From an uncultured Anaeroplasmataceae bacterium (GTDB taxonomy: Bacteria; Bacillota_I; Bacilli_A; Acholeplasmatales; Anaeroplasmataceae): a DNA stretch of 64,000 nucleotides. The notes beneath the pieces are model-generated. The model saw only the letters and a program-made list of their open reading frames with translations, had not been told where the DNA came from and did no database searches. A program made the position numbers and the translations under genes. Location: assembly GCA_934229785.1 (NCBI GenBank), contig CAKQEA010000003.1:1-64000 (forward strand), written 5' to 3'. Shown one piece after another: positions 54,457 to 64,000 of this stretch (position 1 is its first letter; each line of letters starts with the position of its first letter).

Positions 54457-55320
54457 TTATCTTTCTAATTCTTTTCCTGTTAGCATTTTATATGCTTGTA
54501 GGTATTTTTCTATTGTTTTATCAACAATTTCTTGTGGTAATGTCCAATTATGCTTATTAGACTTTAACCAATCTCTTGCGAATTGCTTGTCAAATGAGCT
54601 TTGACTTCTTCCTTTAGCATATTCGTTTGCTGGCCAAAAACGTGAGCTATCTGGTGTTAGCATTTCATCGCCAATAACAATCTCACCATTTTCATCTAAA
54701 CCAAATTCAAATTTTGTATCTGCAATAATGATACCCTTTGTTAAAGCGTAATCTGCACACTTTTTATAGATTGCTATTGTGTAATCCTTAATTTTTGTTG
54801 CATATTCAAGTCCATGACCAGGAAATTCCTTCTCTAGTACATCAATACTTTGCTCAAAACTGATATTTTCATCATGGTCTCCGATTTCAGCTTTAGTTGA
54901 AGGAGTGTAGATAGGCTCTGGAAGCTTTTCTGATTCTTCAAGACCAACTGGTAATTTAATTCCACATACTGTTCCATTTTCTTTATAGCTTGCCCAACCA
55001 GAACCAGTGATGTAGCCTCTAACAATACATTCAATTGGAATCATTGTCAATTTTTTGCACATTAATGATCTACCTTCAAATTTCTTATCATGGAAGAATT
55101 GAGGCATATCATTAACATCGAATGATAATACATGATTTTTACAAATATCCTTTGTAAAGTCAAACCAGAATTTGCTCATCTGAGTTAAAACCTTACCCTT
55201 GTCGGTAACAGTGTTATTTAAAATAACATCGAAACAGCTAATTCTATCTGTTGCTACTAGAATTAGGCTATCACCATTATCATAAATTTCTCTTACTTTA
55301 CCTTCTTTAATTGGTTTCAT
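54457..55320 (-). CDS. purC: SAICAR synthetase
   Basis: The protein has 287 aa. It joins CAIR and aspartate in purine synthesis. GKVREIYDNGDSLILVATDRISCFDVIL is present in two recognisable parts, followed by RGYITGSGWASYKENG, KAEIGDHDENIS and GDEMLTPDSSRFW. This is the longer ~290-residue class. Ribosome site GGAGGATT on its strand. No other pur genes adjoin, and no purine riboswitch was seen upstream. Convergent with the small ORF. Confidence 0.96.
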   Translation of the reverse strand: MKPIKEGKVREIYDNGDSLILVATDRISCFDVILNNTVTDKGKVLTQMSKFWFDFTKDICKNHVLSFDVNDMPQFFHDKKFEGRSLMCKKLTMIPIECIVRGYITGSGWASYKENGTVCGIKLPVGLEESEKLPEPIYTPSTKAEIGDHDENISFEQSIDVLEKEFPGHGLEYATKIKDYTIAIYKKCADYALTKGIIIADTKFEFGLDENGEIVIGDEMLTPDSSRFWPANEYAKGRSQSSFDKQFARDWLKSNKHNWTLPQEIVDKTIEKYLQAYKMLTGKELER

Positions 55321-55534
55321 TATTTAATCCTCCGTAAATATTTAATTACTATAATATGATATTACATTTTTGATTAATATTAAAGAGTATTGTCAAAAAA
55401 ATATTTTTTTCTTTGATTTTTGTTTGATTTTTATACGTTTTCATATAGTTTTACCTTTATTTATTTTCTCTTTTTATTTTAAAAAAATGTTGAATAATGT
55501 ATAATTTATGCGATATAGAAAGCGTGATGGTTAA

Positions 55535-57358
55535 ATGAAAAGGTTTTATTCTTTTATTTTATTAATAGTAATTACCTTATTTTTAAGTGGATGTACTACC
55601 AAAATAGATTTAGATGATTTTGAGAATTTAACAATTAGTGCTAGTGAAGGACAGGCTAGTGAATTAGAGACCATTGTTGCCGCTTTTAATGATAAATATG
55701 ATGGTGTCTATCAAATTAAGCTTGATATTTCCTTAAATGAGGATGTTAAAAATTATAAGCTTACTCATAATGATATTAATGCTGATATTATTGCCTTTGA
55801 TAGTTTTAATACTGCAAATGAATTTGGTAGCAATTATTTGATAGATTTAACCTTGGATGATATGGTTAATAAATATCAAAGTAGTATTATAAGCTATATT
55901 AAGGATAATGATGAAAGGCTATTTTGTTTTCCATCTTTAGGTAGATTTTATGCTAATTTTTTCAATTTGAATATTATTAATAAATATAATTTTTCTATTC
56001 CTACTACTTTAGATGAGCTTTTAATCTTAGCTAAAAGAAGTGAATCAAAGGTAAAATCCTCAGAACTTAAGATAACCTCATCTACTATTGGTGGTAATGA
56101 TTCAGTTTTATTTGCCCTTATGCAAATTGCTTTTCCTGAATTTTTAGCGACTACAAAGGGAAATTATTTTTTAAAGGAATTTAAAAAAGGAAATGCTAAT
56201 ATGAGCGATAGTGAATATTGTGAATATTTTAAAAGTATTTTTAGAAAATTTCATCAGCTATATTATAATTCATATTATTCTTTAGATGATATAAATAAAA
56301 CTTTATTAGATGGTGCTGATGATTATATTAATGGCAAATCAATGGTTTTACAAACATCTATTGATTATCAATATTATGATGCAATTGAACAAGAAAATTC
56401 TATTTTATATCCATTTGCTGGAAATGGCAAAAATCAAGAATGGATTGCATCTAAGCCATTATTTTATCTAGGTGTTAACAAAAATTTATCAAGTAATAAA
56501 TATAATGCAGCAAAGACTTTTTTTGATTTTTTCACATCTAATGAAGGACAAATTATTATGAGTAGTGATTCAAGAAGACTATCAAATAATAAATGTTTTA
56601 TCTCATATGTTAAGGATGTTTACCTTGAACTTGGTAGTGAATATGAGAATATGATAAAACCAATTGAGGATGGTAGAGTTTTTATTGTTGATACATTTTT
56701 TCAAATTTTTGAAGACCATGTTGATTCTTTAGTTAAATATTTAAATAATAGCATTTCTATTGATGATTTAATCAAAGTCATTGATAAAAGAAATTATAAA
56801 GTTGATTCGGACGCATTTGAAATTAATATTTTGGGAACCTTTGACTATGATGAATCAACCTTTAACAAAAGAGAAAGTAAAATTGGGGATTATTTTACTG
56901 ATACTCTAAGAAAATATGCGAATGTTGGAGCTGTTATATTAGATAATAATCTATTAAAGGCTAACATTTATTCAGATGGTTTGTTATCAACTGATCTTGA
57001 TATTATTATTAATGACACTGATTTGGTTTATAAAAAGATTTCTGTTTATGAGCTTCAATATATTATTAAGAAGTACACAGATTTAGAGCAAATTCCATTA
57101 ATATCAGGAATTAGAATTTCTAAGGGATTAGGTGGGCTTAATATTTATAATCAGGCTGGTAATAATTTAAATAAGGCTGATAGAATTGTTGTTTTGATAG
57201 ATAGTAAAATTTTAAGTTCTAATGATATGTATGATGATACAGATATAAAAGTTGATTTAATTCAAACATTTAAAAAAATATTAAATAATCAAACAAATAT
57301 TACTGTACCTAAACTTGATAATAGATATGGTGGATTAGATTTTTCAAAGGAGAAATAA
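55535..57358 (+). CDS. Solute-binding lipoprotein with 5'-nucleotidase-like C-terminal domain
   Basis: The protein has 607 aa. Signal peptide with lipobox LSGC (Cys20). Residues ~30-420 read as a family 1 extracellular solute-binding protein (ISASEGQASELETIVAAFN, DIIAFDS, KSMVLQTS, GVNKNLSSNKYNAAKTFFDFF). After ~425 it resembles the 5'-nucleotidase C-terminal domain (SKIGDYFTDTLRKYANVGAVILDNN, ISVYELQYII, LISGIRIS), but its catalytic partner domain is absent. No ABC permease genes follow; instead the next genes are an LRR lipoprotein and a GGDEF/EAL protein. A sensory ligand receptor is likely. TATAAT at 55500-55505 is a possible -10. Confidence 0.78.
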   Translation: MKRFYSFILLIVITLFLSGCTTKIDLDDFENLTISASEGQASELETIVAAFNDKYDGVYQIKLDISLNEDVKNYKLTHNDINADIIAFDSFNTANEFGSNYLIDLTLDDMVNKYQSSIISYIKDNDERLFCFPSLGRFYANFFNLNIINKYNFSIPTTLDELLILAKRSESKVKSSELKITSSTIGGNDSVLFALMQIAFPEFLATTKGNYFLKEFKKGNANMSDSEYCEYFKSIFRKFHQLYYNSYYSLDDINKTLLDGADDYINGKSMVLQTSIDYQYYDAIEQENSILYPFAGNGKNQEWIASKPLFYLGVNKNLSSNKYNAAKTFFDFFTSNEGQIIMSSDSRRLSNNKCFISYVKDVYLELGSEYENMIKPIEDGRVFIVDTFFQIFEDHVDSLVKYLNNSISIDDLIKVIDKRNYKVDSDAFEINILGTFDYDESTFNKRESKIGDYFTDTLRKYANVGAVILDNNLLKANIYSDGLLSTDLDIIINDTDLVYKKISVYELQYIIKKYTDLEQIPLISGIRISKGLGGLNIYNQAGNNLNKADRIVVLIDSKILSSNDMYDDTDIKVDLIQTFKKILNNQTNITVPKLDNRYGGLDFSKEK

Positions 57359-57362
57359 ACAA

Positions 57363-60300
57363 GTGAAAAAATTAAAAATTGCTATAATTGTTGCCTCTAT
57401 TGGCTTAGCTATGCTTACATCATGTGATTCAAATAATAATAGTGGGAATACTGATATTAACATGCCTGATAAAGATATTACATCTATTAGTGTTGATGGC
57501 TTAAAGAAAGAATATGGAATTGGTTCAACAATTGATTTAACAGATTTGTCTGTTATTGTTAAATATTCTGATGCTTCAGAAAAAGCATTTTCATTATTTG
57601 ACGATAACGTCAGCTATGACTTATTTACAACTGATACTCTTGGTGAACATATTGTTAGGGTTACCTATAATGGTATTTCAGTTGATGTTTCATATAAGGT
57701 ATGTGAATTTAATCTTACGTTGGATTTTAATGGTGGAAAGTATAATGATTTAGAATCCATGACTTTAGATGCTAAAAAAAATATAGCTAGTGTTAAAGGA
57801 ATAATACCTAATAGGGAAGATGGATATAAATTTGCAGGGTGGTTTTATGATAAAGAGTTAACTAAAAGAGTTGAATTTAGAATTGCAGATGAGTTTTTTA
57901 TATCAAGCAATACAACATTGTATGCAGGCTACGATGTTGATTATACAAATATATTTGATTATGAGCTTGTCGATAATGAAGTAGTTTTAAAAGCTTGGTT
58001 AGATAATACATCTAATGTCATTTATATTCCAAGAACAATTGATTTATATCCTGTTTGTAAAATTGCAGATAATTTTGCTTATCAAGATGATCCATGGGGA
58101 GATATGCATGATTTGCGTGATTTTAATGAGGCTTTTTTGAATAAAACATTAGTTTTTGATGATAACTCTAATATTAAATATATCGGTAAAAATGCCTTTA
58201 ATAGTGTTACTCTTAATAATTTTAGCTTGCCAGATAGTATTGAAATGATAGACGATTATGCCTTTTATTTTACAGGTATTACTAGCTTAGTTTTACCTAA
58301 AAATATAAAGTCAATTGGTGCTTATTCATTTGGATTTAATTTTTCTTTAAAAACAGTTGATTTCAATGATTCTGAGTTAATCTCAATTGGAAATGGTGCC
58401 TTTGCTGATTGCATGGATTTGAATCAGGTTAATTTATCAAATAAAATTGAAATTATTGGTTCTAATGCTTTTTCAAACTGTACTAATTTTATTGAATTTG
58501 ATATTCCTGCTTCAGTTGAAACTATAGGAATAAATGTTTTTTCTGGCTTTCCTAATTTAAAGAGCATTAATGTAGATAATAATAATAAAAAGTTTAAATC
58601 TATTGATGGCAATCTATATAGTAAGGATGGTAAGATTTTTTATAGGTATTGTTATGGTAATACATTAAAAAGGTTTGTAATGCCAGAGGAGGTTGAAATC
58701 ATTTTTGAAGGAGCATTTAATATTATTAATGAAAATGCTTGTCTTGAGGAGCTTATATTAAATGAAGGGTTAGTTGAAATTGGTGATTTAGCCTTCGAAA
58801 ATACAAGTATTGATTTTACATTGCCTTCAACTGTAAAAACTGTTGGTCAAAAGGCTTTTTATGGATGGAATGGTAAAGAATTTAAGGTTGATTCAAATAA
58901 TTTGAGTTTTAAAGCTATTAATAAATCATTAGTTTCCTATGATGGTAGTATCTTATATGCAATAGCTGGTGGCTTTGATGACGATTCTTATATTTTAGAT
59001 GATAACGTTGAATTAATTTCTAGTTATGCTTGTAGTAGCTTAAATATAATATCATTTGTTATTGGTAGCAATTCGAAATTAAAGAAAATTAATAGTAAAG
59101 CTTTTGAATTTTGTCAATTCAAATATTTGAGTTACATCTATATTTTAATAGATGAGCCTTTTACTTTGGAGGATGATTCAATATATTCTTCATCAGAATT
59201 TAGATTAAATGATAATTTCTATATTATAGCTTCAAATATAGAAAGGTATCAAAATGCATGGGCTGATATAATGCTATATGGTACAGATAGCTTGGTTAAT
59301 ATATATTTAAAAACACCTAGTGAATATATTGATAATATTGTAAATCACATGGATGATAAGCTTAATATTTCTAGCTTTGATGGCTTTATTAATTTCAATA
59401 AATTTTTGTTTAAATTTGATTACAATGCTGATTTTTATAATATTTTAGCCATTCTAAATAAAGATATTTCTGTTTTAAATTTAGATATTAATATTGATGA
59501 GGAAAAATATAATTACATTAAGGAATTTATTATTAATGCTGTAAAGTCATTAATTGATTATTTTAATGTTGATGATGTTAAGGTTTTAGTCTCTGCAAAT
59601 ATAAGCTATAGTAAATTTTATGACTCTTATTTAATGATTCCTGAAAATATTTTAAATGAAATTGATATTACATATAGGGATAATGCTTTAAAATTAGCTA
59701 ACAAATACGAAGAGATTATCAGTAATTCAAAAGAAATAATGAATGACATTAATAATTTTAGCTATAGCAGTGATTCATTTGATATTGACTCATATAATGA
59801 TATTATCAAAAGAATTAATAGATATAATTTTAATAATTTGCCAAGAACCACTAATCAAGATTTAGCTTTATATAAGCTTGAACTTCAAAATTTATTGTAT
59901 TTATTTAATAGCCTAGATTATAGTATAGAAAATTATAGTAATTTATACAAGATATATTATGGTAGTTATTTTATTGCTGATAATTATTTAATGGGAATCA
60001 AATTCTATTTAGATGTTTATTTTGCTGATAGTAATGATTGCGTTGGGTTATTTGGTTTTAAAGAATTAGAGGATAACTTGATTAAATTGGATTCATTAAA
60101 GGCTAGTATTGTTAATGAAACAAATGATGAATTTTCAAGCTTTGTTGAGGGTGAAGAATTTGATTTAAATAATTATACTGATTTATTTTATAAATATGAA
60201 ATAATTGAAAACAAGTATCTTTTTGATTACGATACTGTAATAAAGTATAATTTCTTTAAACTTAGATGCTATAATAATGAACTCTTAAATAAAAGTATTA

Positions 60301-60842
60301 ATCCTAAGACTAATAAGCTTTATACATTAGATGAGTATACAGATGCTGTATTAGTTGAGCTTGCTATTATAGGTGATAAAAGAAATGAAGTATTAAATAA
60401 TTTGATGAAAAATTTAGATGTAGAAAGTATTGATAATTATCTTTCTAATTTAAGTGAAACACAAGCTGTAATTTTAGCAATCGATAATTATAATTTAAAA
60501 TTCGCAGAATTAACTAACTATGATGATGAGCTTGATACTATTAATCCAACTATTTCATTTATAGGTTCGAGTTTAGACAATTATAGTAAGTATTTAAATT
60601 TTTTTAAGGTAATTAGTTTTGATAGGTATTATGAGGCTTATTATATTGCCTATGATATTAACACTCTTTTAAATACTCAATTAAGCGAAGAAAATTACGA
60701 ACAAATTTTCAATTTAATCGTTGGCAAAATCAATGTATTTTTAGATAAGTATGCATATGACAGTGTTGTTATGGAAATTATAGATGCTCTTCTTAATGAT
60801 GGAAGCTATGATAATTATTTACTATTAAATTCTATGTTATAA
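57363..60842 (+). CDS. Giant BspA-like leucine-rich repeat lipoprotein
   Basis: The protein has 1159 aa. Lipobox LTSC (Cys21). An Ig-like segment (~42-115, KKEYGIGSTIDLTDLSV) is followed by an InlB B-repeat-like domain (~118-195, LDFNGGKYN to FAGWFYDKEL). BspA-type LRR_5 repeats follow (~225-640, IGKNAFNSVTL, LPDSIEMIDDYAF, LPKNIKSIGAYSF). The remaining ~500 residues are helical, rich in Asn, Asp and Tyr, and unrecognised. It is anchored outside the membrane and likely adhesive or ligand-binding. GTG 57363 follows AAAGGAG, 4 nt after the previous stop, so it is in an operon with the solute-binding lipoprotein. Confidence 0.8.
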   Translation: MKKLKIAIIVASIGLAMLTSCDSNNNSGNTDINMPDKDITSISVDGLKKEYGIGSTIDLTDLSVIVKYSDASEKAFSLFDDNVSYDLFTTDTLGEHIVRVTYNGISVDVSYKVCEFNLTLDFNGGKYNDLESMTLDAKKNIASVKGIIPNREDGYKFAGWFYDKELTKRVEFRIADEFFISSNTTLYAGYDVDYTNIFDYELVDNEVVLKAWLDNTSNVIYIPRTIDLYPVCKIADNFAYQDDPWGDMHDLRDFNEAFLNKTLVFDDNSNIKYIGKNAFNSVTLNNFSLPDSIEMIDDYAFYFTGITSLVLPKNIKSIGAYSFGFNFSLKTVDFNDSELISIGNGAFADCMDLNQVNLSNKIEIIGSNAFSNCTNFIEFDIPASVETIGINVFSGFPNLKSINVDNNNKKFKSIDGNLYSKDGKIFYRYCYGNTLKRFVMPEEVEIIFEGAFNIINENACLEELILNEGLVEIGDLAFENTSIDFTLPSTVKTVGQKAFYGWNGKEFKVDSNNLSFKAINKSLVSYDGSILYAIAGGFDDDSYILDDNVELISSYACSSLNIISFVIGSNSKLKKINSKAFEFCQFKYLSYIYILIDEPFTLEDDSIYSSSEFRLNDNFYIIASNIERYQNAWADIMLYGTDSLVNIYLKTPSEYIDNIVNHMDDKLNISSFDGFINFNKFLFKFDYNADFYNILAILNKDISVLNLDINIDEEKYNYIKEFIINAVKSLIDYFNVDDVKVLVSANISYSKFYDSYLMIPENILNEIDITYRDNALKLANKYEEIISNSKEIMNDINNFSYSSDSFDIDSYNDIIKRINRYNFNNLPRTTNQDLALYKLELQNLLYLFNSLDYSIENYSNLYKIYYGSYFIADNYLMGIKFYLDVYFADSNDCVGLFGFKELEDNLIKLDSLKASIVNETNDEFSSFVEGEEFDLNNYTDLFYKYEIIENKYLFDYDTVIKYNFFKLRCYNNELLNKSINPKTNKLYTLDEYTDAVLVELAIIGDKRNEVLNNLMKNLDVESIDNYLSNLSETQAVILAIDNYNLKFAELTNYDDELDTINPTISFIGSSLDNYSKYLNFFKVISFDRYYEAYYIAYDINTLLNTQLSEENYEQIFNLIVGKINVFLDKYAYDSVVMEIIDALLNDGSYDNYLLLNSML

Positions 60843-60875
60843 TAAGACTTATGTTTGAAGGGATGTGATTCAATT

Positions 60876-63800
60876 ATGGCTATGGATGATATGTACATTT
60901 ATTTTTCAGTTAATTTAGATTCACTTAAGATAGTTCAATGTAGTCAAAAAAAATATTTAAATTATGATTATGAGGCTTTTTTTGATAGTGTTTTTCGTAA
61001 TGTTATCCTTGATACAATTGCTAAATTTGATTCTAATGTTTTATTAGAATATTTGCGTGCTAAGAAAAAGGTTCAATTTGATGCACATAATGGTAATGAA
61101 TATGTTTTTGATATTAAATATTTTGATGAGTCTATTGCTAATTGTTCAGTCTTTATACTATATGACCTAGATATGAAGAAGGATAATAATATTGATTTTT
61201 TAACATCAGTATATAATAGAAGCTACATAACTAAAGAAATTGAATCACGTTTAAGAAATGGTGCTTCTAAGAGTTATGCGTTAGGTATTGTTGATTTAAA
61301 TAACTTTAAAAATATTAATGATAGATACGGTCATTTAGCAGGAGATAAGGTTTTAAAATCGTTTACTAATGAGATTGCTAATGCGGTTGGAGATGCTTTA
61401 TTTGGTAGGTATGGTGGAGATGAGTTCATTATTTTTATTGAAAATCCATCGACTGATGAGCTTACTGAAATTGCTAGAAAAATACTGAGTATTAGCTATA
61501 AGCCAAGTGAAAATAAAAGGGATAATGTTACCGCCTGTTTGGGTTTCTCAGAAACTAAAGGAGATGTTTTATCATTTGATTATTTGTTTGAAACTGCAGA
61601 TGTTGCATTATATAAGGCAAAGAAAAGTGGTAAGAGGGCAGCTTTTTTAGACGATAATATTTTATATTCATTAAATAAAAATTATAGTAAAGAGAATAAA
61701 AACAGCAACTTTAGACTTTTTGATGCTGAAATGAAAAACATAAAGATTAAACAATTAGGCATTTGCTTTTGCATTACTTTGGTTTTTTTGGCTATTATTT
61801 CTTTAGCTATGATTTATTTAAAGAATTCAATATATGAGCTTAATATTAATGAAACAAATAACACAATGAATGTGGTTTCAGAGCAAATTGAAACTAATAT
61901 TGATAAGAGTATTGATTCTTATTTTTCACACCTTATTATGGTTAAACAGCTAATTAATTATGATGATAATAGGAATTATAATGATGTATTAAAGGGACTT
62001 GATGGTAAATTAGCTTTCGAACAAATAGGATTGTTGCTTCCAAGTGGTGATATTTTATTTTCTGATAGAACCTATAATATTGCTCAAGAAAAATTAGCCA
62101 TTGAAATCATTATTAATGGGAATTCATATATTGATAATATATATTTTAATAAGCTTGGTGAGAGAATGGTATTTGCAGTTCCCTATTCTGATGAATCAAA
62201 TACATTTTGTGGCATTGTTGGAGTTTTAACTATAGAAGAGTTTAAGGATTATTTAAATGCAACAGCCTTTAATGGCACTGCAACAGTTGCTATTACTAAT
62301 CATGATGGAAATTTTGTAGCTATTTCCGGAAACCAAAAATTTGAATTGATTAATATTTTAAAAATTCTAAGACGAGCATTGGGCGATGAAAAATATCTTC
62401 CTGTTAAGGAAGCCTTCAAGAATAACGAGTCAAAAATTGTTAATGTAGAATTGAGTGGAGTAGATACATTCTTATATTTTACTACCTTTGATAAAGTCAA
62501 AGGGAATAATACTGGAGCAATTGATTGGCATATTATTATTACAGTTCCAACAATTGAAATTAACAAAACAATTAGTAATGCATTTGATCTTATTTTAATT
62601 TCATTTTTGGTATTTGGTGTTGCAATTATTCTTATTTTGACTGGCTTTTTGCTATTTTTCTCATCTAGTAGAATTCAGATTAAAAGAAATAAATGTATTG
62701 ATGATATAACTGGTGGCTTAAATTATAACCGCTTTATTATTGATGCTAATACTTTAGCCAAAAACAGTGAAGATTATGCTGTTGTTTTAGCTAATTGCAT
62801 TAAATTTAAATATATCAATGAACAAATTGGTAAACAAAAGAGCGATGCTTTGTTAAAGGAAATTTATGATATATACTTGAATAATTTGGCTAAGGATGAA
62901 TTAATTTCAAGAGTTTATGCTGATAGGTTCATTTTATTGATACATAACAATGATTTGGAGAATAGAATTTTAAAATTAAATGATGAAATTAAAAAAACTG
63001 TAATTATGGAATATAACATTAATATTTATAACGTTTTTGGTGTCTTTAATACTAATAAAAAAATCGATGATGTAGGATTTGCTGGAAATATGGCAAGAAT
63101 TGCATTAAAGACAATAAAGGATAATTACGCAATTACGCCAATTAGCTATTTTGATAGTACAATGTATGTAAATGAGATTACTTTAAATTCACTTGAGCAA
63201 AAGGCGGATTCAGCTTTACGAAATAATAGTTTTGTTGTTTATTATCAAGGTAAAAAGAATATTCAAAATAATAAGTGGTGTTCATGCGAAGCATTGGTTA
63301 GATGGAGAGATACTGATGGTAGCTTGATTTCGCCAGGAAAATTTATTCCCCTGTTTGAAAGCAATGGTTTTATAATTCAGCTTGATTTGTACATTTTTGA
63401 AATTGTTTGTAAAGATATTAGAGATATGCTTGATAACAATGGTACTCCCACTCCTGTAAGTATAAATGTTTCAAGAAAACATTTTATTAATAAAAACTTT
63501 TTATCTTCATATAAGAAAATAATTGATAAATATAATATTCCACATAATCTTCTCGAATTTGAAATAACCGAATCGACTGTATTTGAAAATGAGAACATAT
63601 TAGTTGATATTATTCATGATATCCATGAGATGGGGTGCATTTGTTCAATTGATGATTTTGGTACAGGATATTCCTCTTTATCATTACTTACAAATTATGA
63701 GTTTGATATTATCAAGCTAGATAGAAGCTTTTTTTATGGTAAAAATGGTTTTACGAATAGCAGTAAACAAGTTGTTAAGACTTTAATTGTCCTAGCTCAT

Positions 63801-63947
63801 GAGCTAAAAAAACAAGTTGTTGCTGAAGGTGTTGAGGAGCGTGAAATGGTTGATTTTTTACGTGATGCAAAATGTGATATTATTCAGGGTTATTATTATG
63901 CTAAGCCGTTACCAAAGGATGAATTTTTAGAACTTATAAAAAAATAA
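60876..63947 (+). CDS. Transmembrane GGDEF-sensor-GGDEF-EAL protein
   Basis: The protein has 1023 aa. Order: cytoplasmic GGDEF domain with intact RYGGDEF (GGDEF 180-184), a membrane helix near 290, an extracellular Cache-like region (~310-560), a second helix near 570-595, a degenerate GGDEF (YADRF at 681-685), then an EAL domain. The EAL part is complete: E805-A-L, the N and E strands (SINVSRKH, FEITES), DDFGTGYSSL, IIKLDRSF, AEGVE and IIQGYYYAKP. It should both make and degrade cyclic-di-GMP. ATG 60876 is preferred over a TTG at 60855. It starts 33 nt after the LRR gene and is likely the signalling output of that cluster. Confidence 0.88.
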   Translation: MAMDDMYIYFSVNLDSLKIVQCSQKKYLNYDYEAFFDSVFRNVILDTIAKFDSNVLLEYLRAKKKVQFDAHNGNEYVFDIKYFDESIANCSVFILYDLDMKKDNNIDFLTSVYNRSYITKEIESRLRNGASKSYALGIVDLNNFKNINDRYGHLAGDKVLKSFTNEIANAVGDALFGRYGGDEFIIFIENPSTDELTEIARKILSISYKPSENKRDNVTACLGFSETKGDVLSFDYLFETADVALYKAKKSGKRAAFLDDNILYSLNKNYSKENKNSNFRLFDAEMKNIKIKQLGICFCITLVFLAIISLAMIYLKNSIYELNINETNNTMNVVSEQIETNIDKSIDSYFSHLIMVKQLINYDDNRNYNDVLKGLDGKLAFEQIGLLLPSGDILFSDRTYNIAQEKLAIEIIINGNSYIDNIYFNKLGERMVFAVPYSDESNTFCGIVGVLTIEEFKDYLNATAFNGTATVAITNHDGNFVAISGNQKFELINILKILRRALGDEKYLPVKEAFKNNESKIVNVELSGVDTFLYFTTFDKVKGNNTGAIDWHIIITVPTIEINKTISNAFDLILISFLVFGVAIILILTGFLLFFSSSRIQIKRNKCIDDITGGLNYNRFIIDANTLAKNSEDYAVVLANCIKFKYINEQIGKQKSDALLKEIYDIYLNNLAKDELISRVYADRFILLIHNNDLENRILKLNDEIKKTVIMEYNINIYNVFGVFNTNKKIDDVGFAGNMARIALKTIKDNYAITPISYFDSTMYVNEITLNSLEQKADSALRNNSFVVYYQGKKNIQNNKWCSCEALVRWRDTDGSLISPGKFIPLFESNGFIIQLDLYIFEIVCKDIRDMLDNNGTPTPVSINVSRKHFINKNFLSSYKKIIDKYNIPHNLLEFEITESTVFENENILVDIIHDIHEMGCICSIDDFGTGYSSLSLLTNYEFDIIKLDRSFFYGKNGFTNSSKQVVKTLIVLAHELKKQVVAEGVEEREMVDFLRDAKCDIIQGYYYAKPLPKDEFLELIKK

Positions 63948-64000
63948 TAAATAGCACTAGATTAGTAATGTAAACTACTAATTATTAAAGTTTATTGGTT
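63948..64000. other. Right edge, nothing recognised
   Basis: 53 nt after the EAL gene. No terminator is visible before the window ends. Confidence 0.3.

Noticed and set aside
1-64000. Alternative genetic code (TGA as Trp)
   Set aside because: TGA ends ricT and pssA at the positions expected for their families, and all Trp in conserved motifs is TGG. The standard bacterial code applies.
1-64000. CRISPR array, tRNA or rRNA genes, insertion sequences, prophage
   Set aside because: No direct repeats with regular spacers (the only tandem repeat is coding), no cloverleaf or rRNA motifs, and no transposase or integrase motifs were seen on either strand.

Overview
The window is a stretch of AT-rich bacterial chromosome from an uncultured-type low-GC Firmicute (Bacilli, near the RF39/Erysipelotrichales/Acholeplasma side). 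The reasons are the base composition, AGGAGG-like ribosome sites, TGnTATAAT promoters, a seryl T-box leader, PyrR, an ECF transporter core, RicT, and conserved Bacillus-type gene strings. TGA is a genuine stop (ricT and pssA end in it) and Trp is TGG, so the Mycoplasma code is excluded. No tRNA, rRNA, CRISPR array, insertion sequence or phage was recognised.

Layout. 1-9.5 kb: a decayed EAL-domain remnant, then a four-gene operon of cardiolipin synthase, a 1457-aa DUF4011/superfamily 1 helicase/DUF3320 protein with a Vsr-like nuclease fold, an HD-GYP protein with a six-copy peptide repeat, and an SGNH esterase. 9.6-17.4 kb: purA, a DUF523 protein, a GNAT acetylase, a G3E GTPase, an ABC-FtsX fusion transporter, a frameshifted lipoprotein pseudogene and a small lipoprotein. 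17.4-27.9 kb: the Bacillus-type string tmk-holB-ricT-trmN6-x-rsmI, then a thioredoxin-like gene, a uracil permease and metG-yitT. 28-36.9 kb: ecfA1-ecfA2-ecfT-truA, the NAD(P)HX repair enzyme, an S66 carboxypeptidase and several unknown genes. 36.9-43 kb: T-box-serS, mscS, and a phospholipid operon (flippase-like, pssA, psd, PAP2). 43-52.5 kb: an unusual IMP dehydrogenase, degV, yebC, pyrR, fhs with a cre-like site, a P-loop kinase of the HPrK/PEPCK fold, a broken membrane protein gene, and rplM-rpsI. 52.9-55.3 kb: a JetA-like N-terminal fragment, a HAD phosphatase, a tiny ORF and purC. 55.5-64 kb: a solute-binding lipoprotein, a giant BspA-like leucine-rich lipoprotein and a transmembrane GGDEF/EAL protein.

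How the parts fit. Most genes are core metabolism and translation. Purine and one-carbon supply (purA, purC, guaB, fhs) and membrane lipids (cls, pssA, psd, PAP2, flippase) recur. Two blocks stand out as accessory and mutually related: the HD-GYP gene near the left end and the lipoprotein-lipoprotein-GGDEF/EAL cluster at the right end. Both handle cyclic-di-GMP, and the right-hand cluster looks like a surface-sensing module. The DUF4011 helicase and the JetA-like fragment belong to families associated with anti-phage or anti-plasmid defence.

Limits: family assignments come from recognising motifs by eye, and no database search was run. Statements about other organisms' proteins are from memory.
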